Of a stretch of DNA of 64,000 nt, positions 10,961 to 21,555 are shown in pieces. The stretch comes from Streptomyces sp. 1222.5 (GTDB taxonomy: Bacteria > Actinomycetota > Actinomycetes > Streptomycetales > Streptomycetaceae): NCBI RefSeq assembly GCF_900105245.1, contig NZ_FNSZ01000001.1, forward strand, positions 2,666,001 through 2,730,000, in the 5' to 3' direction. Position 1 is the stretch's first letter; every line of letters begins with the position of its first letter. The position numbers and the translations under genes are program-made. The notes beneath the pieces are model-generated. The model did not search any database. It was not told the origin of the DNA and was given only the letters and a program-made list of their open reading frames with translations.

Positions 10961-12664
10961 TTACGCGGTCAGGCGGGCGATGGCGTCCTCGACGGACAGT
11001 TCCTCGCGCTCACCCGTCTTGCGGTCCTTCAGCTCCAGCACGCCCTCGCCGGAGCGGCGGCCGGCCACCAGGATCTGCGGGACACCGATCAGCTCCGCGT
11101 CGGTGAACTTCACACCCGGGGAGACCCCGGCCCGGTCGTCCACCAGGACGCGGACGCCCGCGGCGGCCAGCTTCTCGGAGACGTCGAGCGCCAGCTCGGT
11201 CTGCAGGGCCTTGCCGGCGGCGACCACGTGCACGTCGGCCGGAGCGACCTCCTTGGACCACACCAGGCCCTTGTCGTCGGCGGTCTGCTCGGCCAGCGCG
11301 GCGACGGCGCGGGAGACGCCGATGCCGTACGAGCCCATGGTGACGCGGACCGGCTTGCCGTTCTGGCCGAGGACGTCGAGCTTGAGGGCGTCGGCGTACT
11401 TGCGGCCCAGCTGGAAGATGTGGCCGATCTCGATGGCGCGGTCCAGCTTCAGGCCGGTGCCGCACTTCGGGCAGGGGTCGCCCTCCTGCACCACGACGAC
11501 GTCCACGTAGGCGTCGACCTCGAAGTCACGGCCGGCGACGACGTTCTTCGCGTGGGTCTGGTCCTTGTTGGCGCCGGTGATCCAGGAGGTGCCGGGCGCC
11601 ACCCGGGGGTCGGCGATGTACGTGACCTTCTCGCCCAGTCCCTGCGGGCCGACGTAACCGCGGACCAGGTCGGGACGGCCGGCGAAGTCCGCCTCGGTGA
11701 CCATCTCGACGGCCGCCGGGGCGAAGTGCGCCTCGACCTTGCCCAGGTCCACCTCGCGGTCGCCGGGCACGCCGACCGCGACGATCTCGCCGTCCACCTT
11801 GACCAGGAGGTTCTTCAGCGTGGCGGAGGCCGGGACGCCGAGGGAGGCGGCCAGCGTCTCGATGGTCGGGGTGTCCGGGGTGGGGATCTCCTCCAGCGCG
11901 GGCACGGCCGAGCCGTCCACCGGCTTGAGCTCGTACGAGACCGCCTCGGTGTTCGCCGCGAAGTCGCAGTTCGGGCAGTCCGCGAAGGTGTCCTCGCCGG
12001 CCTCGGCCGGGGCCAGGAACTCCTCGGACTTGGAGCCGCCCATCGCGCCGGCGGTGGCGGCGACGATCCGGTAGTCGAGGCCGAGGCGCTCGAAGGTGCG
12101 CCGGTAGGCCTCGCGGTGCAGGGCGTAGGACGTGCCCAGGCCCTCGTCGTCGAGGTCGAAGGAGTACGAGTCCTTCATGAGGAACTCGCGGCCGCGCAGG
12201 ATGCCGGCGCGGGGCCGGGCCTCGTCGCGGAACTTGGTCTGGATCTGATAGAGGATCACCGGCAGGTCCTTGTAGGACGTGCACTGGTCCTTGACCAGCA
12301 GGGTGAAGATCTCCTCGTGGGTGGGGCCGAGGAGGTAGTCGCCGCCCTTGCGGTCCTGCAGGCGGAACAGCTCCTGGCCGTACTCGTCCCAGCGGCCGGT
12401 GGCCTCGTAGGGCTCGCGCGGCAGCAGGGCGGGCAGCGAGACCTCCTGGGCGCCGATGGCGTCCATCTCCTCGCGGACGATCCGCTCCACGTTGGCGAGG
12501 ACCTTCTTGCCGAGGGGCAGCCAGCTCCAGATGCCGGCGGCCGTGCGGCGGACGTATCCGGCGCGGACGAGCAGCTTGTGGCTGAGGACCTCGGCGTCCG
12601 CCGGGTCGTCGCGCAGCGTCTTCGCCATCAACTTGGACATGCGCTGGACCGGTGCGTTGGCCAT
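10961..12664 (-). CDS. proS: Prolyl-tRNA synthetase, bacterial type with editing domain
   Basis: ProS charges tRNA-Pro with proline. The 567-aa length and domain order fit the bacterial type: class II catalytic core with [17 protein letters not shown] (motif 2), a YbaK-like editing insertion around residues 230-390 that hydrolyses Ala-tRNA-Pro, then GSYGIGVSR (motif 3) and an anticodon-binding domain. Cysteines at CPNC and CPKC are in the insertion and core. The start ATG at 12664 is followed by [12 protein letters not shown]. It is monocistronic on this view, with a strong terminator downstream. Confidence 0.97.
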   Translation of the reverse strand: MANAPVQRMSKLMAKTLRDDPADAEVLSHKLLVRAGYVRRTAAGIWSWLPLGKKVLANVERIVREEMDAIGAQEVSLPALLPREPYEATGRWDEYGQELFRLQDRKGGDYLLGPTHEEIFTLLVKDQCTSYKDLPVILYQIQTKFRDEARPRAGILRGREFLMKDSYSFDLDDEGLGTSYALHREAYRRTFERLGLDYRIVAATAGAMGGSKSEEFLAPAEAGEDTFADCPNCDFAANTEAVSYELKPVDGSAVPALEEIPTPDTPTIETLAASLGVPASATLKNLLVKVDGEIVAVGVPGDREVDLGKVEAHFAPAAVEMVTEADFAGRPDLVRGYVGPQGLGEKVTYIADPRVAPGTSWITGANKDQTHAKNVVAGRDFEVDAYVDVVVVQEGDPCPKCGTGLKLDRAIEIGHIFQLGRKYADALKLDVLGQNGKPVRVTMGSYGIGVSRAVAALAEQTADDKGLVWSKEVAPADVHVVAAGKALQTELALDVSEKLAAAGVRVLVDDRAGVSPGVKFTDAELIGVPQILVAGRRSGEGVLELKDRKTGEREELSVEDAIARLTA

Positions 12665-12740
12665 GGTTCTCGTACTCCTGCCAGGTTTTTAGGTGATGGC
12701 ACAGGAGGTTAGCCGGGCTCGCCGCGCGGGCGGAAATCGG

Positions 12741-13271
12741 TTAACGCCTGCGCAGGGGCAGCGGGGCGCCCATCACGGCGTACGGCCGCGGCGCGCTCGG
12801 GAAATGGACCTGGCGGGCGAGGTCGACGTAACCGAGGGAGTGGTAGAGGCCGCGGGCGGGGCTGTCGACGTCGATCGCGGAGAGGATCGAGCGGGGCTCG
12901 GCGGCGGTGTCCGTGATGGTGGTGATCAGGCGCCGGCCGATACCGCGGTTCTGGTGGTCGGGGTGCACGTGCAGCTCGGTGATCACGAAGGAGTCGTCGA
13001 GCCAGCCGTCGTTGTCCCGGGCCCGGAGGTACGGCTCCACGACCGTGGACCACCAGTGGGTACGGGAGTTGGGCATGCCGTACACGAATCCGACGAGGAG
13101 GCCGCCCACGCTCGCGCCGAGGGCCCGCGCGCCCCGGTACTGCATGTGGCGCTGGACGATCTGACGGCGTACGGCGACTTCCTCCGGGCCGAGCCCGAAG
13201 GCGACGGCTTGGACGGTCAGGGCCTCGTCGATGCGGGCTGCGAGGTCCAGGGGGCCGATCACGAGGTCCAT
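12741..13271 (-). CDS. GNAT family N-acetyltransferase
   Basis: A 176-aa protein with the GNAT acetyl-CoA motif (ITELHVHPDHQNRGIGRRLI) at residues ~98-117, followed by AIDVDSPARGLYHSLGYVDL, the usual motif B. The substrate cannot be inferred. It sits between proS and the DUF4081-GNAT gene on the same strand, with 75-115 bp gaps, so it may be separately transcribed. Confidence 0.85.
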   Translation of the reverse strand: MDLVIGPLDLAARIDEALTVQAVAFGLGPEEVAVRRQIVQRHMQYRGARALGASVGGLLVGFVYGMPNSRTHWWSTVVEPYLRARDNDGWLDDSFVITELHVHPDHQNRGIGRRLITTITDTAAEPRSILSAIDVDSPARGLYHSLGYVDLARQVHFPSAPRPYAVMGAPLPLRRR

Positions 13272-13386
13272 GCGGGGAGCGTACAGGGCCGTTCGGGTCG
13301 GCGGCCGGGCACGATACGTTCACCGGCGCCCGCGGTCACGCGGCGGGCCGGGCCCGCGGGAACGGTTACGCGCCGCTCGGCCGGCC

Positions 13387-14235
13387 TCAGAACAGCACGC
13401 TCATGAAGGCGCCGACCTCCTGGAAGCCGACCCTGAGGTACGTCCTTCGCGCCGAGGTGTTGAAGTCGTTCACGTACAGGCTCACCACCGGGGCGACGTC
13501 CGCGAGGGCGTAGCGCAGGACCGCGGCCATGCCCGGCGCCGCCAGGCCCCTCCCCCGGTACTCGGGGGCCACCCACACACCCTGGATCTGGCACGCCTGG
13601 GAGGTCGCCGCGCCGATCTCGGCCTTGAAGACGACCCTGCCGTCGTCGTCGACACGGGCGAAGGAGCGGCCGGAGCCGACGAGTTCGGCGACCCGGGCCT
13701 GGTACAGCAGGCCGCCGTCACCGGCCAGCGGGGAGACGCCGACCTCCTCGGTGAACATCGCGACGCACGCCGGCATGATCGTCTCCATCTCGTCCTTGCG
13801 GACGCGGCGGACGTACGGGTCCGGGGCGATGTCGGCGGGCATCCGGTCGGTGACCATGAGCGGCTGCTGGGCGCGGACCTCACGGGCGGGGCCCCACTGT
13901 GGCTCCAGCAGCCGCCACAGCTCCGCGGTGGGGCCGGCGGGGCCGACGATGGAGGAGCAGCGGCGGCCGGCCCGGCGGGCCCGGTCGGCGAAGGCCCGTA
14001 CGGCCCGCGGGGTGGCGCAGATCGGGACCAGGTTGGCGCCCGCGTAGCACAGGGACGTGAGCATGCCGTCCTCGTACCAGCCCCACATCTCGCCGCCGAG
14101 GCGCCACGGGTCCAGTCCGGCGATCTGGACCCGGGAGGCCACGAAGGCGTTCGCCACCGGCTCGCGGTCGAGGACGGCGAGCGCGGCGTCAAGGTCGCTC
14201 GGTTCGAGCACCCGTGAGGTGGTCTGGGTCAACAC
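13387..14235 (-). CDS. DUF4081-GNAT N-acetyltransferase
   Basis: The GTG at 14235 (GGTGAGG upstream) gives 282 aa beginning VLTQTTSRVLEPSD. Residues 1-~130 match the DUF4081 domain (AFVASRVQIAGLDPWRLGGEMWG-type), and residues ~150-282 form a GNAT domain with IQGVWVAPEYRGRGLAAPGM as the acetyl-CoA loop and LYVNDFNTSARRTYLRVGF. In mycobacteria a GNAT gene also directly follows dxr-rseP-ispG, so the neighbourhood is conserved. Here two decayed small genes sit between it and ispG. Substrate unknown. Confidence 0.88.
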   Translation of the reverse strand: MLTQTTSRVLEPSDLDAALAVLDREPVANAFVASRVQIAGLDPWRLGGEMWGWYEDGMLTSLCYAGANLVPICATPRAVRAFADRARRAGRRCSSIVGPAGPTAELWRLLEPQWGPAREVRAQQPLMVTDRMPADIAPDPYVRRVRKDEMETIMPACVAMFTEEVGVSPLAGDGGLLYQARVAELVGSGRSFARVDDDGRVVFKAEIGAATSQACQIQGVWVAPEYRGRGLAAPGMAAVLRYALADVAPVVSLYVNDFNTSARRTYLRVGFQEVGAFMSVLF

Positions 14236-14339
14236 GTGCGGGGCCTCACCCTGGGGGTTCTGCTGGTCCCGGCACTGTACCTCGCCCGATTGTGCCGCGC
14301 TTCGCCTCGTGTCCCGCCCGATGCCGCCTCCCGTTCGAC

Positions 14340-14671
14340 TCACTGCTCCGGGGCCGCCGCGGGAAACGCACGCTTCCGGGCGACGGACATCCCGGCCGCC
14401 CGGAAGCTCAGAAAGGACCCCGGTGCGCGGACGGACACCGCGATCCGGCCGGCGGTCCGCTCGACCGTCACGTCCTTGCGCCCCGGCTGCTGCCAGCCAC
14501 GCACCGTCAGGTCCGTCACGCCGGTGAAGGCCAGTAGCACTCGAAGCCCTCCCGGCCCTCGTGGGTGGTGAACCCGAGGGTGACGGAGCACCGCCGCTCG
14601 TCGAGGAGCACGTAGAACAGGTCGTGGGCACCCAGTTCGCGGGCACTCGGTGCGGACGGCGTCGTCGGCAC
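14340..14671 (-). pseudogene. Frameshifted small protein resembling the Imm50 family, copy 1
   Basis: From a GTG at 14671, one frame reads ARELGAHDLFYVLLDERRCS and continues to THEGRE; the rest (LRVLLAFTGVTDLTVRGW and on to 14340) is in another frame. The switch lies at about 14540-14560, around GGGAGGGC. The joined product (about 110 aa) has the strand pattern of Imm50-like immunity proteins and the second copy upstream. The start is 7 bp after the stop of copy 2, so the pair was probably co-transcribed. A sequencing error cannot be excluded. Family assignment is tentative. Confidence 0.5.
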
Positions 14672-14678
14672 GGCCGGT

Positions 14679-15255
14679 TCAGCGTTCAAAGAAGGTCTTC
14701 TCGCAGGGGGCGGGGACCGTCGAGTGCCGTCGGGCATCGACCTTGCCGTGAAAGAGGTGGGGACCGTCGTCCGAGCCGTCCGGGCCCAGCCGGAAGCCGC
14801 TCGGGGGCCCGGCGAGGACGTCGGCGCCGCCGGTGAACTCCAGGAAGGTGCCGCGCTCCGTCGAGGCCGTCACATGGATCCTGTGCTCACCGCCGGGGAC
14901 GGGCGCCACCGCGAGGCGGGCCGTCACGGGCGGCTCCCAGGCGGTGAGCAGCAGGTCGGACACGGCCAGGAACCGGAGCCGGCACTGGACCGTGTCGACG
15001 CCCGGCCGCCGTCCACGCGTCGGGGAGGGGCGGCGGTGGCGCGGGCAGGTCCAGGCGGAGGCCGACCTCCGGGCCGCGCCAGGCGAGGTGGACGGAACGC
15101 AGCCGGACGCGGTCCAGCGGCGGGAGCCGCCTGCCGTGGAGAGGGGCCAGGACTTCGCCGTTGCGTACGGAGAAGCCCGCGGTCCCGGCCGGAGCGCTCC
15201 TGTCCGGGTGCGCGGGGGTGGCCGGGTCCCGTCCGCCGGGGTGGACGGGACTCAT
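14679..15255 (-). pseudogene. Frameshifted small protein resembling the Imm50 family, copy 2
   Basis: The ATG at 15255 lies 12 bp after the ispG stop. The first frame encodes LDRVRLRSVHLAWRGPEVGL and DLPAPPPPLPDAWTAAG. At about 15010 the homology jumps to another frame, which continues VDTVQCRLRFLAVSDLLLTA and EHRIHVTASTERGTFLEF. One extra base near GCCGGGCGTCGAC explains it. The restored protein would be about 190 aa, longer than typical Imm50 proteins because of its tail. It is probably co-transcribed with ispG. Confidence 0.5.
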
Positions 15256-15266
15256 GGGTGGCGCGG

Positions 15267-16424
15267 TCAGTCCGCGACCGAGACCGACGGCTCGCCGGAG
15301 GCCACGCCGTCCTTCTCCATCTGCTCGGCCAGCTTCATGGCCTCCTCGATGAGGGTCTCCACGATCTTGGACTCGGGGACGGTCTTGATGACCTCGCCCT
15401 TGACGAAGATCTGGCCCTTGCCGTTGCCGGAGGCGACGCCGAGGTCGGCCTCGCGGGCCTCGCCGGGGCCGTTCACGACGCAGCCCATGACGGCGACGCG
15501 CAGCGGGACCTCCATGCCGGTCAGGCCGGCGGTGACCTCTTCGGCGAGCTTGTACACGTCGACCTGGGCGCGGCCGCAGGACGGGCAGGAGACGATCTCC
15601 AGGCCGCGCTGCTTGAGGTTCAGCGACTCCAGGATCTGCAGGCCGACCTTGACCTCCTCGGCCGGCGGGGCCGACAGGGAGACGCGGATGGTGTCGCCGA
15701 TCCCCTGGGAGAGCAGGGCGCCGAAGGCGACGGCCGACTTGATGGTGCCCTGGAAGGCCGGGCCGGCCTCCGTGACCCCCAGGTGCAGGGGGTAGTCGCA
15801 CGCCTCGGCGAGCTGCCGGTACGCCTCGATCATGACGACCGGGTCGTTGTGCTTGACGGAGATCTTGATGTCGCGGAAGTCGTGCTCCTCGAAGAGCGAC
15901 GCCTCCCACAGCGCGCTCTCGACCAGCGCCTCCGGGGTCGCCTTGCCGTACTTCTGGAGCAGGCGGCGGTCCAGCGAACCGGCGTTGACGCCGATGCGGA
16001 TCGGGGTGCCGTGGTCCTTGGCGGCCTTGGCGATCTCCCTGACCTTGTCGTCGAACTGCTTGATGTTGCCCGGGTTCACGCGGACCGCGGCGCAGCCGGC
16101 CTCGATCGCCGCGAAGACGTACTTGGGCTGGAAGTGGATGTCCGCGATCACCGGGATCTGCGACTTGCGGGCGATGGTCGCGAGGGCGTCGGCGTCGTCC
16201 TGGGTCGGGCAGGCCACCCGGACGATCTGGCAGCCGGACGCGGTCAGCTCGGCGATCTGCTGGAGGGTGGCGCCGATGTCCGACGTACGGGTCGTGGTCA
16301 TCGACTGGACCGAGACCGGCGCGTCTCCGCCGACCGCCACGGTCCCGACCTGGATCTGCCGGCTCTTCCGGCGCTCGGCGAGCTTGGTCGGAACGGACGG
16401 CATGCCGAGAGAAATCGCAGTCAT
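15267..16424 (-). CDS. ispG: 4-hydroxy-3-methylbut-2-en-1-yl diphosphate synthase IspG (GcpE)
   Basis: IspG reductively converts MEcPP to HMBPP in the MEP isoprenoid pathway using a [4Fe-4S] cluster. The 385-aa protein has the TIM-barrel N-terminal part ([28 protein letters not shown]-type [12 protein letters not shown]). Cluster-binding cysteines lie in [11 protein letters not shown] and [12 protein letters not shown]. It ends 12 bp before copy 2 of the decayed small genes and follows rseP by about 170 bp, with a hairpin between them. Confidence 0.97.
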   Translation of the reverse strand: MTAISLGMPSVPTKLAERRKSRQIQVGTVAVGGDAPVSVQSMTTTRTSDIGATLQQIAELTASGCQIVRVACPTQDDADALATIARKSQIPVIADIHFQPKYVFAAIEAGCAAVRVNPGNIKQFDDKVREIAKAAKDHGTPIRIGVNAGSLDRRLLQKYGKATPEALVESALWEASLFEEHDFRDIKISVKHNDPVVMIEAYRQLAEACDYPLHLGVTEAGPAFQGTIKSAVAFGALLSQGIGDTIRVSLSAPPAEEVKVGLQILESLNLKQRGLEIVSCPSCGRAQVDVYKLAEEVTAGLTGMEVPLRVAVMGCVVNGPGEAREADLGVASGNGKGQIFVKGEVIKTVPESKIVETLIEEAMKLAEQMEKDGVASGEPSVSVAD

Positions 16425-16543
16425 CTGCTGTGCAACCCCAAGTCGTGGATCAAGGTCCGGTCCCGTGGACGGCGGGCTCCAGGCTTCGAGATTACGTCAC
16501 CGCCCGGGGCGACAGCACATCCCACCCGCCAAACCCACCCGAT

Positions 16544-16581
16544 GGAAGGGGCCCGGAACCACGGGGTCCCGGGCCGCTTCC
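16544..16581 (-). terminator. Hairpin between rseP and ispG
   Basis: The arms GGAAGGGGCCCGGAACC and GGTCCCGGGCCGCTTCC pair except for two positions around an ACGG loop. It starts 14 bp past the rseP stop and could separate or attenuate transcription between rseP and ispG. Confidence 0.65.
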
Positions 16582-16594
16582 GAACAGCGTGGGG

Positions 16595-17899
16595 CTAGGA
16601 GATTTTGACCGGGTTAACGACATCCGCGATCAGGACGAGGATCGTGAAGCAGACGAAGATTCCGGCCACCACGTAGGCCACCGGCATCAGCTTGGCCACG
16701 TCGAACGGGCCGGGGTCCGGGCGGCGCAGCACCCGGGCCAGGTTGCGTCGCAGGGACTCCCAGAGCGCGCCCGCGATGTGCCCGCCGTCGAGCGGGAGCA
16801 GCGGGAGCATGTTGAACAGGAACAGCGACAGGTTGAAGCCGGCGAGCAGCATCACGAACATCGCCACCTGCTGGGAGGCGGGGATGTCGAGGGTGGCGAT
16901 GTCGCCGGTGATGCGGGCCGCGCCGACGATGCCCATCGGGGAGTCCGGCTCGCGCGGGCCGTCGCCGAAGGCGGCGTCCCACAGGGCCGGGATCTTGCCG
17001 GGCAGGGCGGCGAGGGAGTCGACGGCGTCGCCGACCCGGTCGGTCATCCAGGTGACGGAGTCGCCGAAGTCCAGCTTGACCACGCCGGTGGCGGAGCTGA
17101 AGCCGAGGAAGCCGGCCTTGACGTACTTGCCCTGGACGTAGGTGCCGCTGGAGTCCTTCTTGGCGACCAGGTTGGTGGCGATCTTCGCGTGCAGGGTCAG
17201 CTGCTTGCCGTCCCGTTCGACGACGATCGGCACGGTCTTGCCGGCGCTGTCGCGGATGAGGTCCGAGAGGGTGTTCCAGTTCTCGGTGGGCCTGCCGTCG
17301 AAGGAGACGATCCGGTCCCGCTTCTGCATGCCGGCGGCCTGGGCCGGGGAGGCCGGGTCGGACTTCTTGCAGCTGTCGCGGTTCTCGCTCTGGGAGATGA
17401 CGCAGGGCGAGACGGAGGCGACGGTGGTGGTCTGCTGCTGGATGCCGAAGCCCATGAGCACGGTGAAGAACAGGGCGACCGCGAGGACCAGGTTCATGAA
17501 CGGTCCCGCGAACATGACGATGACCCGCTTCCACGGTTTGCGCGTGTAGAACATGCGCGTCTCGTCACCGGCCTCGAGTTCCTCGAAGGCCGCCGAGCGG
17601 GCGTCCTCGATCATGCCGCGCCACGGGGAGGTGGAGCGGGCGGAGACCCGGCCCTGGTCGTCGGGCGGGAACATGCCGATCATACGGATGTAGCCGCCGA
17701 GCGGGACGGCCTTGATGCCGTACTCGGTCTCGCCCTTCCTCCGCGACCAGACGGTCGGGCCGAAGCCGACCATGTACTGCGGGACGCGGATGCCGAAGAG
17801 CTTGGCCGTGGACAGGTGCCCCAGCTCGTGCCACGCGATGGAGACGAGCAGGCCGACCGCGAAGACCACTATGCCGAGGATGAACATCAGGGTCGTCAT
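16595..17899 (-). CDS. rseP: Site-2 protease family zinc metalloprotease (RseP-like)
   Basis: A 434-aa membrane-embedded M50 protease that cleaves transmembrane substrates such as anti-sigma factors. HELGH at residues 24-28 provides two zinc ligands and the catalytic Glu. The third ligand is in LPLDGGHI near residue 375. A PDZ domain lies around residues 180-270 ([18 protein letters not shown]). There are about four membrane segments. Its ATG overlaps the dxr stop (ATGA at 17896-17899). Linkage with dxr and ispG is conserved in actinobacteria. Confidence 0.95.
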   Translation of the reverse strand: MTTLMFILGIVVFAVGLLVSIAWHELGHLSTAKLFGIRVPQYMVGFGPTVWSRRKGETEYGIKAVPLGGYIRMIGMFPPDDQGRVSARSTSPWRGMIEDARSAAFEELEAGDETRMFYTRKPWKRVIVMFAGPFMNLVLAVALFFTVLMGFGIQQQTTTVASVSPCVISQSENRDSCKKSDPASPAQAAGMQKRDRIVSFDGRPTENWNTLSDLIRDSAGKTVPIVVERDGKQLTLHAKIATNLVAKKDSSGTYVQGKYVKAGFLGFSSATGVVKLDFGDSVTWMTDRVGDAVDSLAALPGKIPALWDAAFGDGPREPDSPMGIVGAARITGDIATLDIPASQQVAMFVMLLAGFNLSLFLFNMLPLLPLDGGHIAGALWESLRRNLARVLRRPDPGPFDVAKLMPVAYVVAGIFVCFTILVLIADVVNPVKIS

Positions 17900-19167
17900 G
17901 CACGCGCCTCCGCGGTCGCCGTCGTGGCTGTGAGTTCACGGGCCCGGGCCCGCGCCCAGGTCTCCGCTTCGAGGACGTCCGACACGGTGAGTGAAGTTCC
18001 CGTGGCCGGGGTGCCGTGTTCCTCGACCACCCGGGTGACGGTCTCCATGATGCCGTTGAAGGGCAGCGCGCCGCCCAGGAAGGCTTCGACGCACTCCTCA
18101 TTGGCCGCATTGAACACCGCCGGAGCGGTGCCCGCGAGCTGCCCCACGTGCCGGGCGAGGTTCACCGAGGGGAAGGCCTCGTTGTCCAGCGGGAAGAATT
18201 CCCATGTGGAGGCCTTGCTCCAGTCGAAGGCGGGCGCCGCGTCCGGGACGCGCTCGGGCCAGCCCAGTCCGATGGCGATGGGCCCGCGCATGTCGGGGGG
18301 CGTCGCCTGGGCGATCGTGGATCCGTCGGTGAACTCGACCATCGAGTGGACATACGACTGGGGATGCACGACCACCTCAATGCGGTCGAAGGGAATGTCG
18401 TAGAGGAGGTGTGCCTCGATGACTTCCAGACCCTTGTTGACGAGGGTGGCCGAGTTGATCGTGATCACCGGGCCCATCGCCCAGGTGGGGTGCGCGAGGG
18501 CGTCCTGGACGGTCACGTCCGCCAGCTCGGCCACGGTCCGGCCGCGGAAGGGGCCGCCGGAGGCGGTGACGACCAGCTTGCGCACGTCGGCGCGGGTGCC
18601 GGCGGCCAGGGACTGGAAGAGGGCGGCGTGCTCGGAGTCGACCGGGATGATCTGGCCGGGCTTGGCGAGCGCCTTGACCAGCGGGCCGCCGACGATCAGC
18701 GACTCCTTGTTGGCCAGCGCGAGGGTGCGGCCGGCCTCCAGGGCGGCGAGCGTGGGCGCGAGGCCGATGGATCCGGTGATGCCGTTGAGCACGGTGTGGC
18801 AGGCGGAGCCGGCGAGCTGGGTGGCCGCCTCCGGTCCGGCGAGGACCTCCGGCAGCGGCTCCCCGGGGCTGTACTCGGCGGCGAGCGCCTCGCGCAGTGC
18901 GGGTACGGCGTCCTCGCGGGCGACCGCGACGGTCCGCACGCGCAGCCGGCGCGCCTGCTCGGCGAGGAGGGCGACCCGGCCGCCGTTCGCGGAGAGGGCG
19001 GTGACACGGAAGCGGTCGGGGTTGCGCAGCACGAGGTCGATGGCCTGGGTGCCGATGGATCCGGTGGAACCGAGGATCACCACGTCCTTGGGGCCGTCCC
19101 CGGCGAGGGGGTCGTAGACGAGGTGCGGGTCGGCGAGGGGTGCCGGACGGGCGGGACTGTCGGTCAT
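17896..19167 (-). CDS. dxr: 1-deoxy-D-xylulose 5-phosphate reductoisomerase
   Basis: Dxr makes MEP from DXP with NADPH, the committed step of the MEP pathway. The NADPH site is [20 protein letters not shown] (about residues 30-49). [17 protein letters not shown] and [10 protein letters not shown] are the metal/substrate-site signatures. The ATG at 19167 gives 423 aa. The GGGGGG directly before it is very close for a ribosome site, so a leaderless transcript or slightly different start is possible. It overlaps rseP by 4 bp. Confidence 0.95.
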   Translation of the reverse strand: MTDSPARPAPLADPHLVYDPLAGDGPKDVVILGSTGSIGTQAIDLVLRNPDRFRVTALSANGGRVALLAEQARRLRVRTVAVAREDAVPALREALAAEYSPGEPLPEVLAGPEAATQLAGSACHTVLNGITGSIGLAPTLAALEAGRTLALANKESLIVGGPLVKALAKPGQIIPVDSEHAALFQSLAAGTRADVRKLVVTASGGPFRGRTVAELADVTVQDALAHPTWAMGPVITINSATLVNKGLEVIEAHLLYDIPFDRIEVVVHPQSYVHSMVEFTDGSTIAQATPPDMRGPIAIGLGWPERVPDAAPAFDWSKASTWEFFPLDNEAFPSVNLARHVGQLAGTAPAVFNAANEECVEAFLGGALPFNGIMETVTRVVEEHGTPATGTSLTVSDVLEAETWARARARELTATTATAEARA

Positions 19168-19340
19168 CCCCCCATTGTTGCCGCAAGCGCGCGCCGTCAG
19201 GACAGCGCGGTCCCTCGGGTGGGTGTGTGGGCGGCGGGCGTTGCCGGGTGAACCGTCGCACAACGCGTCGACAGCCGTGACTTGTGCGGCTTTTGCTCAG
19301 ATATCGCGCTCGCATGAAGGCCAAGCCGTCGCACACACGC

Positions 19341-19384
19341 CCGGGTGCCGCACCGCCCCGTCGGCGGACGGGTGCGGCACCCGG
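19341..19384 (-). terminator. Terminator after the acyl-CoA dehydrogenase gene
   Basis: Perfect 14-bp arms (CCGGGTGCCGCACC and GGTGCGGCACCCGG) with a 16-nt loop begin 11 bp beyond the stop at 19395. Confidence 0.9.
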
Positions 19385-19394
19385 GCGGCGGGGA

Positions 19395-21335
19395 CTACTG
19401 GCCGCCGAAGGGACGGCGGGCGTTCTCCCGCTCGGAGGGTCCGGGGGTCGCGTCGGCGATCCAGGGGCCGTCGCCGGAGGGGTCGACGATGCCTTCCTCG
19501 AGCCACTGGTAGGCGCCGCCGAGGACGCCCTTGACCACCTTGCGATCGAGGTCGTCGGTGTTGGTCCACAGCCGGCCGAAGAGCTCCTCGACACGGATGC
19601 GGGCCTGGCGGCAGAAGGCGTCGGCGAGCTGGTAGGCCTCGCGGCCGTGCTCGCCCCGGCTGCGCAGCAGTTCGGCCCGGACGCAGGCCGCGCTCATCGC
19701 GAACAGCTCGGCGCCGATGTCGACGATCCGGCCGAGGAAGCCCTGCTTGGTCTCCATCCGGCCCTGCCAGCGGGACATGGCGTAGAAGGTGGAGCGGGCC
19801 AGCTTGCGGGCGGTGCGCTCGACGTAGCGGAGGTGGCCGGAGAGGTCGACGCCGTTCTTGAACTCACCGTACGACGTGGGCAGTTGGCCGGGTCCGGCGA
19901 CCAGTTTGGGCAGCCACTTGGCGTAGAAGACGCCCGCGTTGGCACCCGCCCTGGCCTTGTCGGACAGGGACTTGTCGGGGTCGATGAGGTCACCGGCGAC
20001 CGACAGGTGGGCGTCGACCGCCTCGCGGGCGATGAGGAGGTGCATGATCTCCGTCGAGCCCTCGAAGATGCGGTTGATGCGCAGGTCGCGCAGGATCTGC
20101 TCGGCCGGGACGCCGCGCTCGCCCCGCTCCCGCAGCGACTCGGCGGTCTCGTAGCCGCGGCCGCCGCGGATCTGGACCAGTTCGTCGGCCATGAGCCAGG
20201 CCATCTCGGAGCCGTACAGCTTGGCGAGGGCGGCCTCGATGCGGATGTCGTTGCGGTCCTCGTCGGCCATCTGCGAGGACAGGTCGAGTACGGCTTCCAG
20301 GGCGAAGGTGGTGGCCGCGATGAAGCTGATCTTCGAGCCGACCGCCTCGTGCAGCGCGACCGGCTTGCCCCACTGCTCCCGCTCGGCGGCCCACTCGCGG
20401 GCGATCTTCAGGCACCACTTGCCGGACCCCGCGCACATCGCGGGCAGCGAGAGCCGGCCGGTGTTGAGGGTGGTGAGCGCGATCTTCAGGCCGGCACCCT
20501 CGGGGCCGATGCGGTTGGCGGCGGGGACCCGGACCTGGTGGAAGCGGGTGACGCCGTTCTCGATGCCGCGCAGGCCCATGAAGGCGTTGCGGTTCTCGAC
20601 GGTGATGCCCTCGGAGCCGGCCTCGACGACGAAGGCGGTGATGCCGCCCTTGTGGCCTTCGGACTTCGGCACCCGCGCCATGACCACGAGCAGGTCGGCG
20701 ACGACCCCGTTGGTGGTCCACAGCTTGACCCCGTCGAGGACGTAGTCGTCGCCGTCGGGGACGGCGGTGGTGGCGAGCCGGGCCGGGTCGGAGCCGACGT
20801 CCGGTTCGGTGAGCAGGAACGCGGAGATGTCGGTGCGGGCGCAGCGCGGCAGGAAGGCGTCCTTCTGCTCCTGGGTGCCGAACATCTTGAGCGGCTGCGG
20901 TACGCCGATCGACTGATGGGCGGAGAGCAGGGCGCCGACGGCGGGGCTCACGGAGCCGACGAGGGCCAGGGCCTTGTTGTAGTAGAGCTGGGTGAGGCCG
21001 AGACCGCCGTACTTGGGGTCGATCTTCATGCCGAGGGCGCCGAGCTCCTTGAGCCCGGTGACGACCTCGTCGGGGATACGGGCCTCGCGTTCGATGCGGG
21101 CGGAGTCGATCCCCGTCTCGCAGAAGGCGCGCAGTTTGGTGAGGAACTCCTCGCCGCGCCGGACGGACTCGTCGTCGGGGAGCGGGTGGGGGTGGATGAG
21201 GTCGAGCCGGAAGCGCCCGAGGAACAGCTCCTTGGCGAAGCTGGGCTTGTGCCAGTCCTGTTGCCGGGCGGCCTCCGCCACCTGACGGGCCTCGCGCTCT
21301 GTGACGTTGGTGCGTGGGGTGGTGGTGGCGGACAT
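19395..21335 (-). CDS. Acyl-CoA dehydrogenase, long type
   Basis: A flavin enzyme introducing the alpha-beta double bond in acyl-CoA thioesters. At 646 aa it is longer than the ~390-aa short types, with a C-terminal extension of about 200 residues as in FadE5-like or very-long-chain enzymes. The core shows FLLTEPDVGSDPARL (FAD/substrate binding), NGVVADLLVVMARV, and IRGGRGYETAESLRERGERG near the active-site end. A short-chain or branched substrate cannot be distinguished. It is monocistronic with a terminator. Confidence 0.92.
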   Translation of the reverse strand: MSATTTPRTNVTEREARQVAEAARQQDWHKPSFAKELFLGRFRLDLIHPHPLPDDESVRRGEEFLTKLRAFCETGIDSARIEREARIPDEVVTGLKELGALGMKIDPKYGGLGLTQLYYNKALALVGSVSPAVGALLSAHQSIGVPQPLKMFGTQEQKDAFLPRCARTDISAFLLTEPDVGSDPARLATTAVPDGDDYVLDGVKLWTTNGVVADLLVVMARVPKSEGHKGGITAFVVEAGSEGITVENRNAFMGLRGIENGVTRFHQVRVPAANRIGPEGAGLKIALTTLNTGRLSLPAMCAGSGKWCLKIAREWAAEREQWGKPVALHEAVGSKISFIAATTFALEAVLDLSSQMADEDRNDIRIEAALAKLYGSEMAWLMADELVQIRGGRGYETAESLRERGERGVPAEQILRDLRINRIFEGSTEIMHLLIAREAVDAHLSVAGDLIDPDKSLSDKARAGANAGVFYAKWLPKLVAGPGQLPTSYGEFKNGVDLSGHLRYVERTARKLARSTFYAMSRWQGRMETKQGFLGRIVDIGAELFAMSAACVRAELLRSRGEHGREAYQLADAFCRQARIRVEELFGRLWTNTDDLDRKVVKGVLGGAYQWLEEGIVDPSGDGPWIADATPGPSERENARRPFGGQ

Positions 21336-21494
21336 TGAGGCTCACCTCGCCGCTGAGAGGGACGATTGGGACCGTTCGTTACCGACCAGTGCTACTGGAT
21401 CGTTGGTACCCGAAACGGCCGCACCTCACCACCCCTCGCGGTCCGATCGGGTCGATGTCACGCCCGGAGCCGCGGGCGTCCCGGCCCGCGACAG

Positions 21495-21533
21495 GAACGG
21501 CCGCAGCCCCCGCACAGTGGGCTGCGGCCGTTC
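21495..21533 (-). terminator. Terminator after the 21.5-kb aldehyde dehydrogenase
   Basis: Perfect 15-bp arms GAACGGCCGCAGCCC and GGGCTGCGGCCGTTC with a 9-nt loop lie 23 bp beyond the stop at 21556. Confidence 0.9.
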
Positions 21534-21555
21534 TGTCCGACCTGTCCGTGGCAGG

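Noticed and set aside
10742..12712. 656-aa plus-strand open frame opposite proS
   Set aside because: Antisense of proS; composition (His, Gly, Asp, Val rich) is typical of shadow frames.
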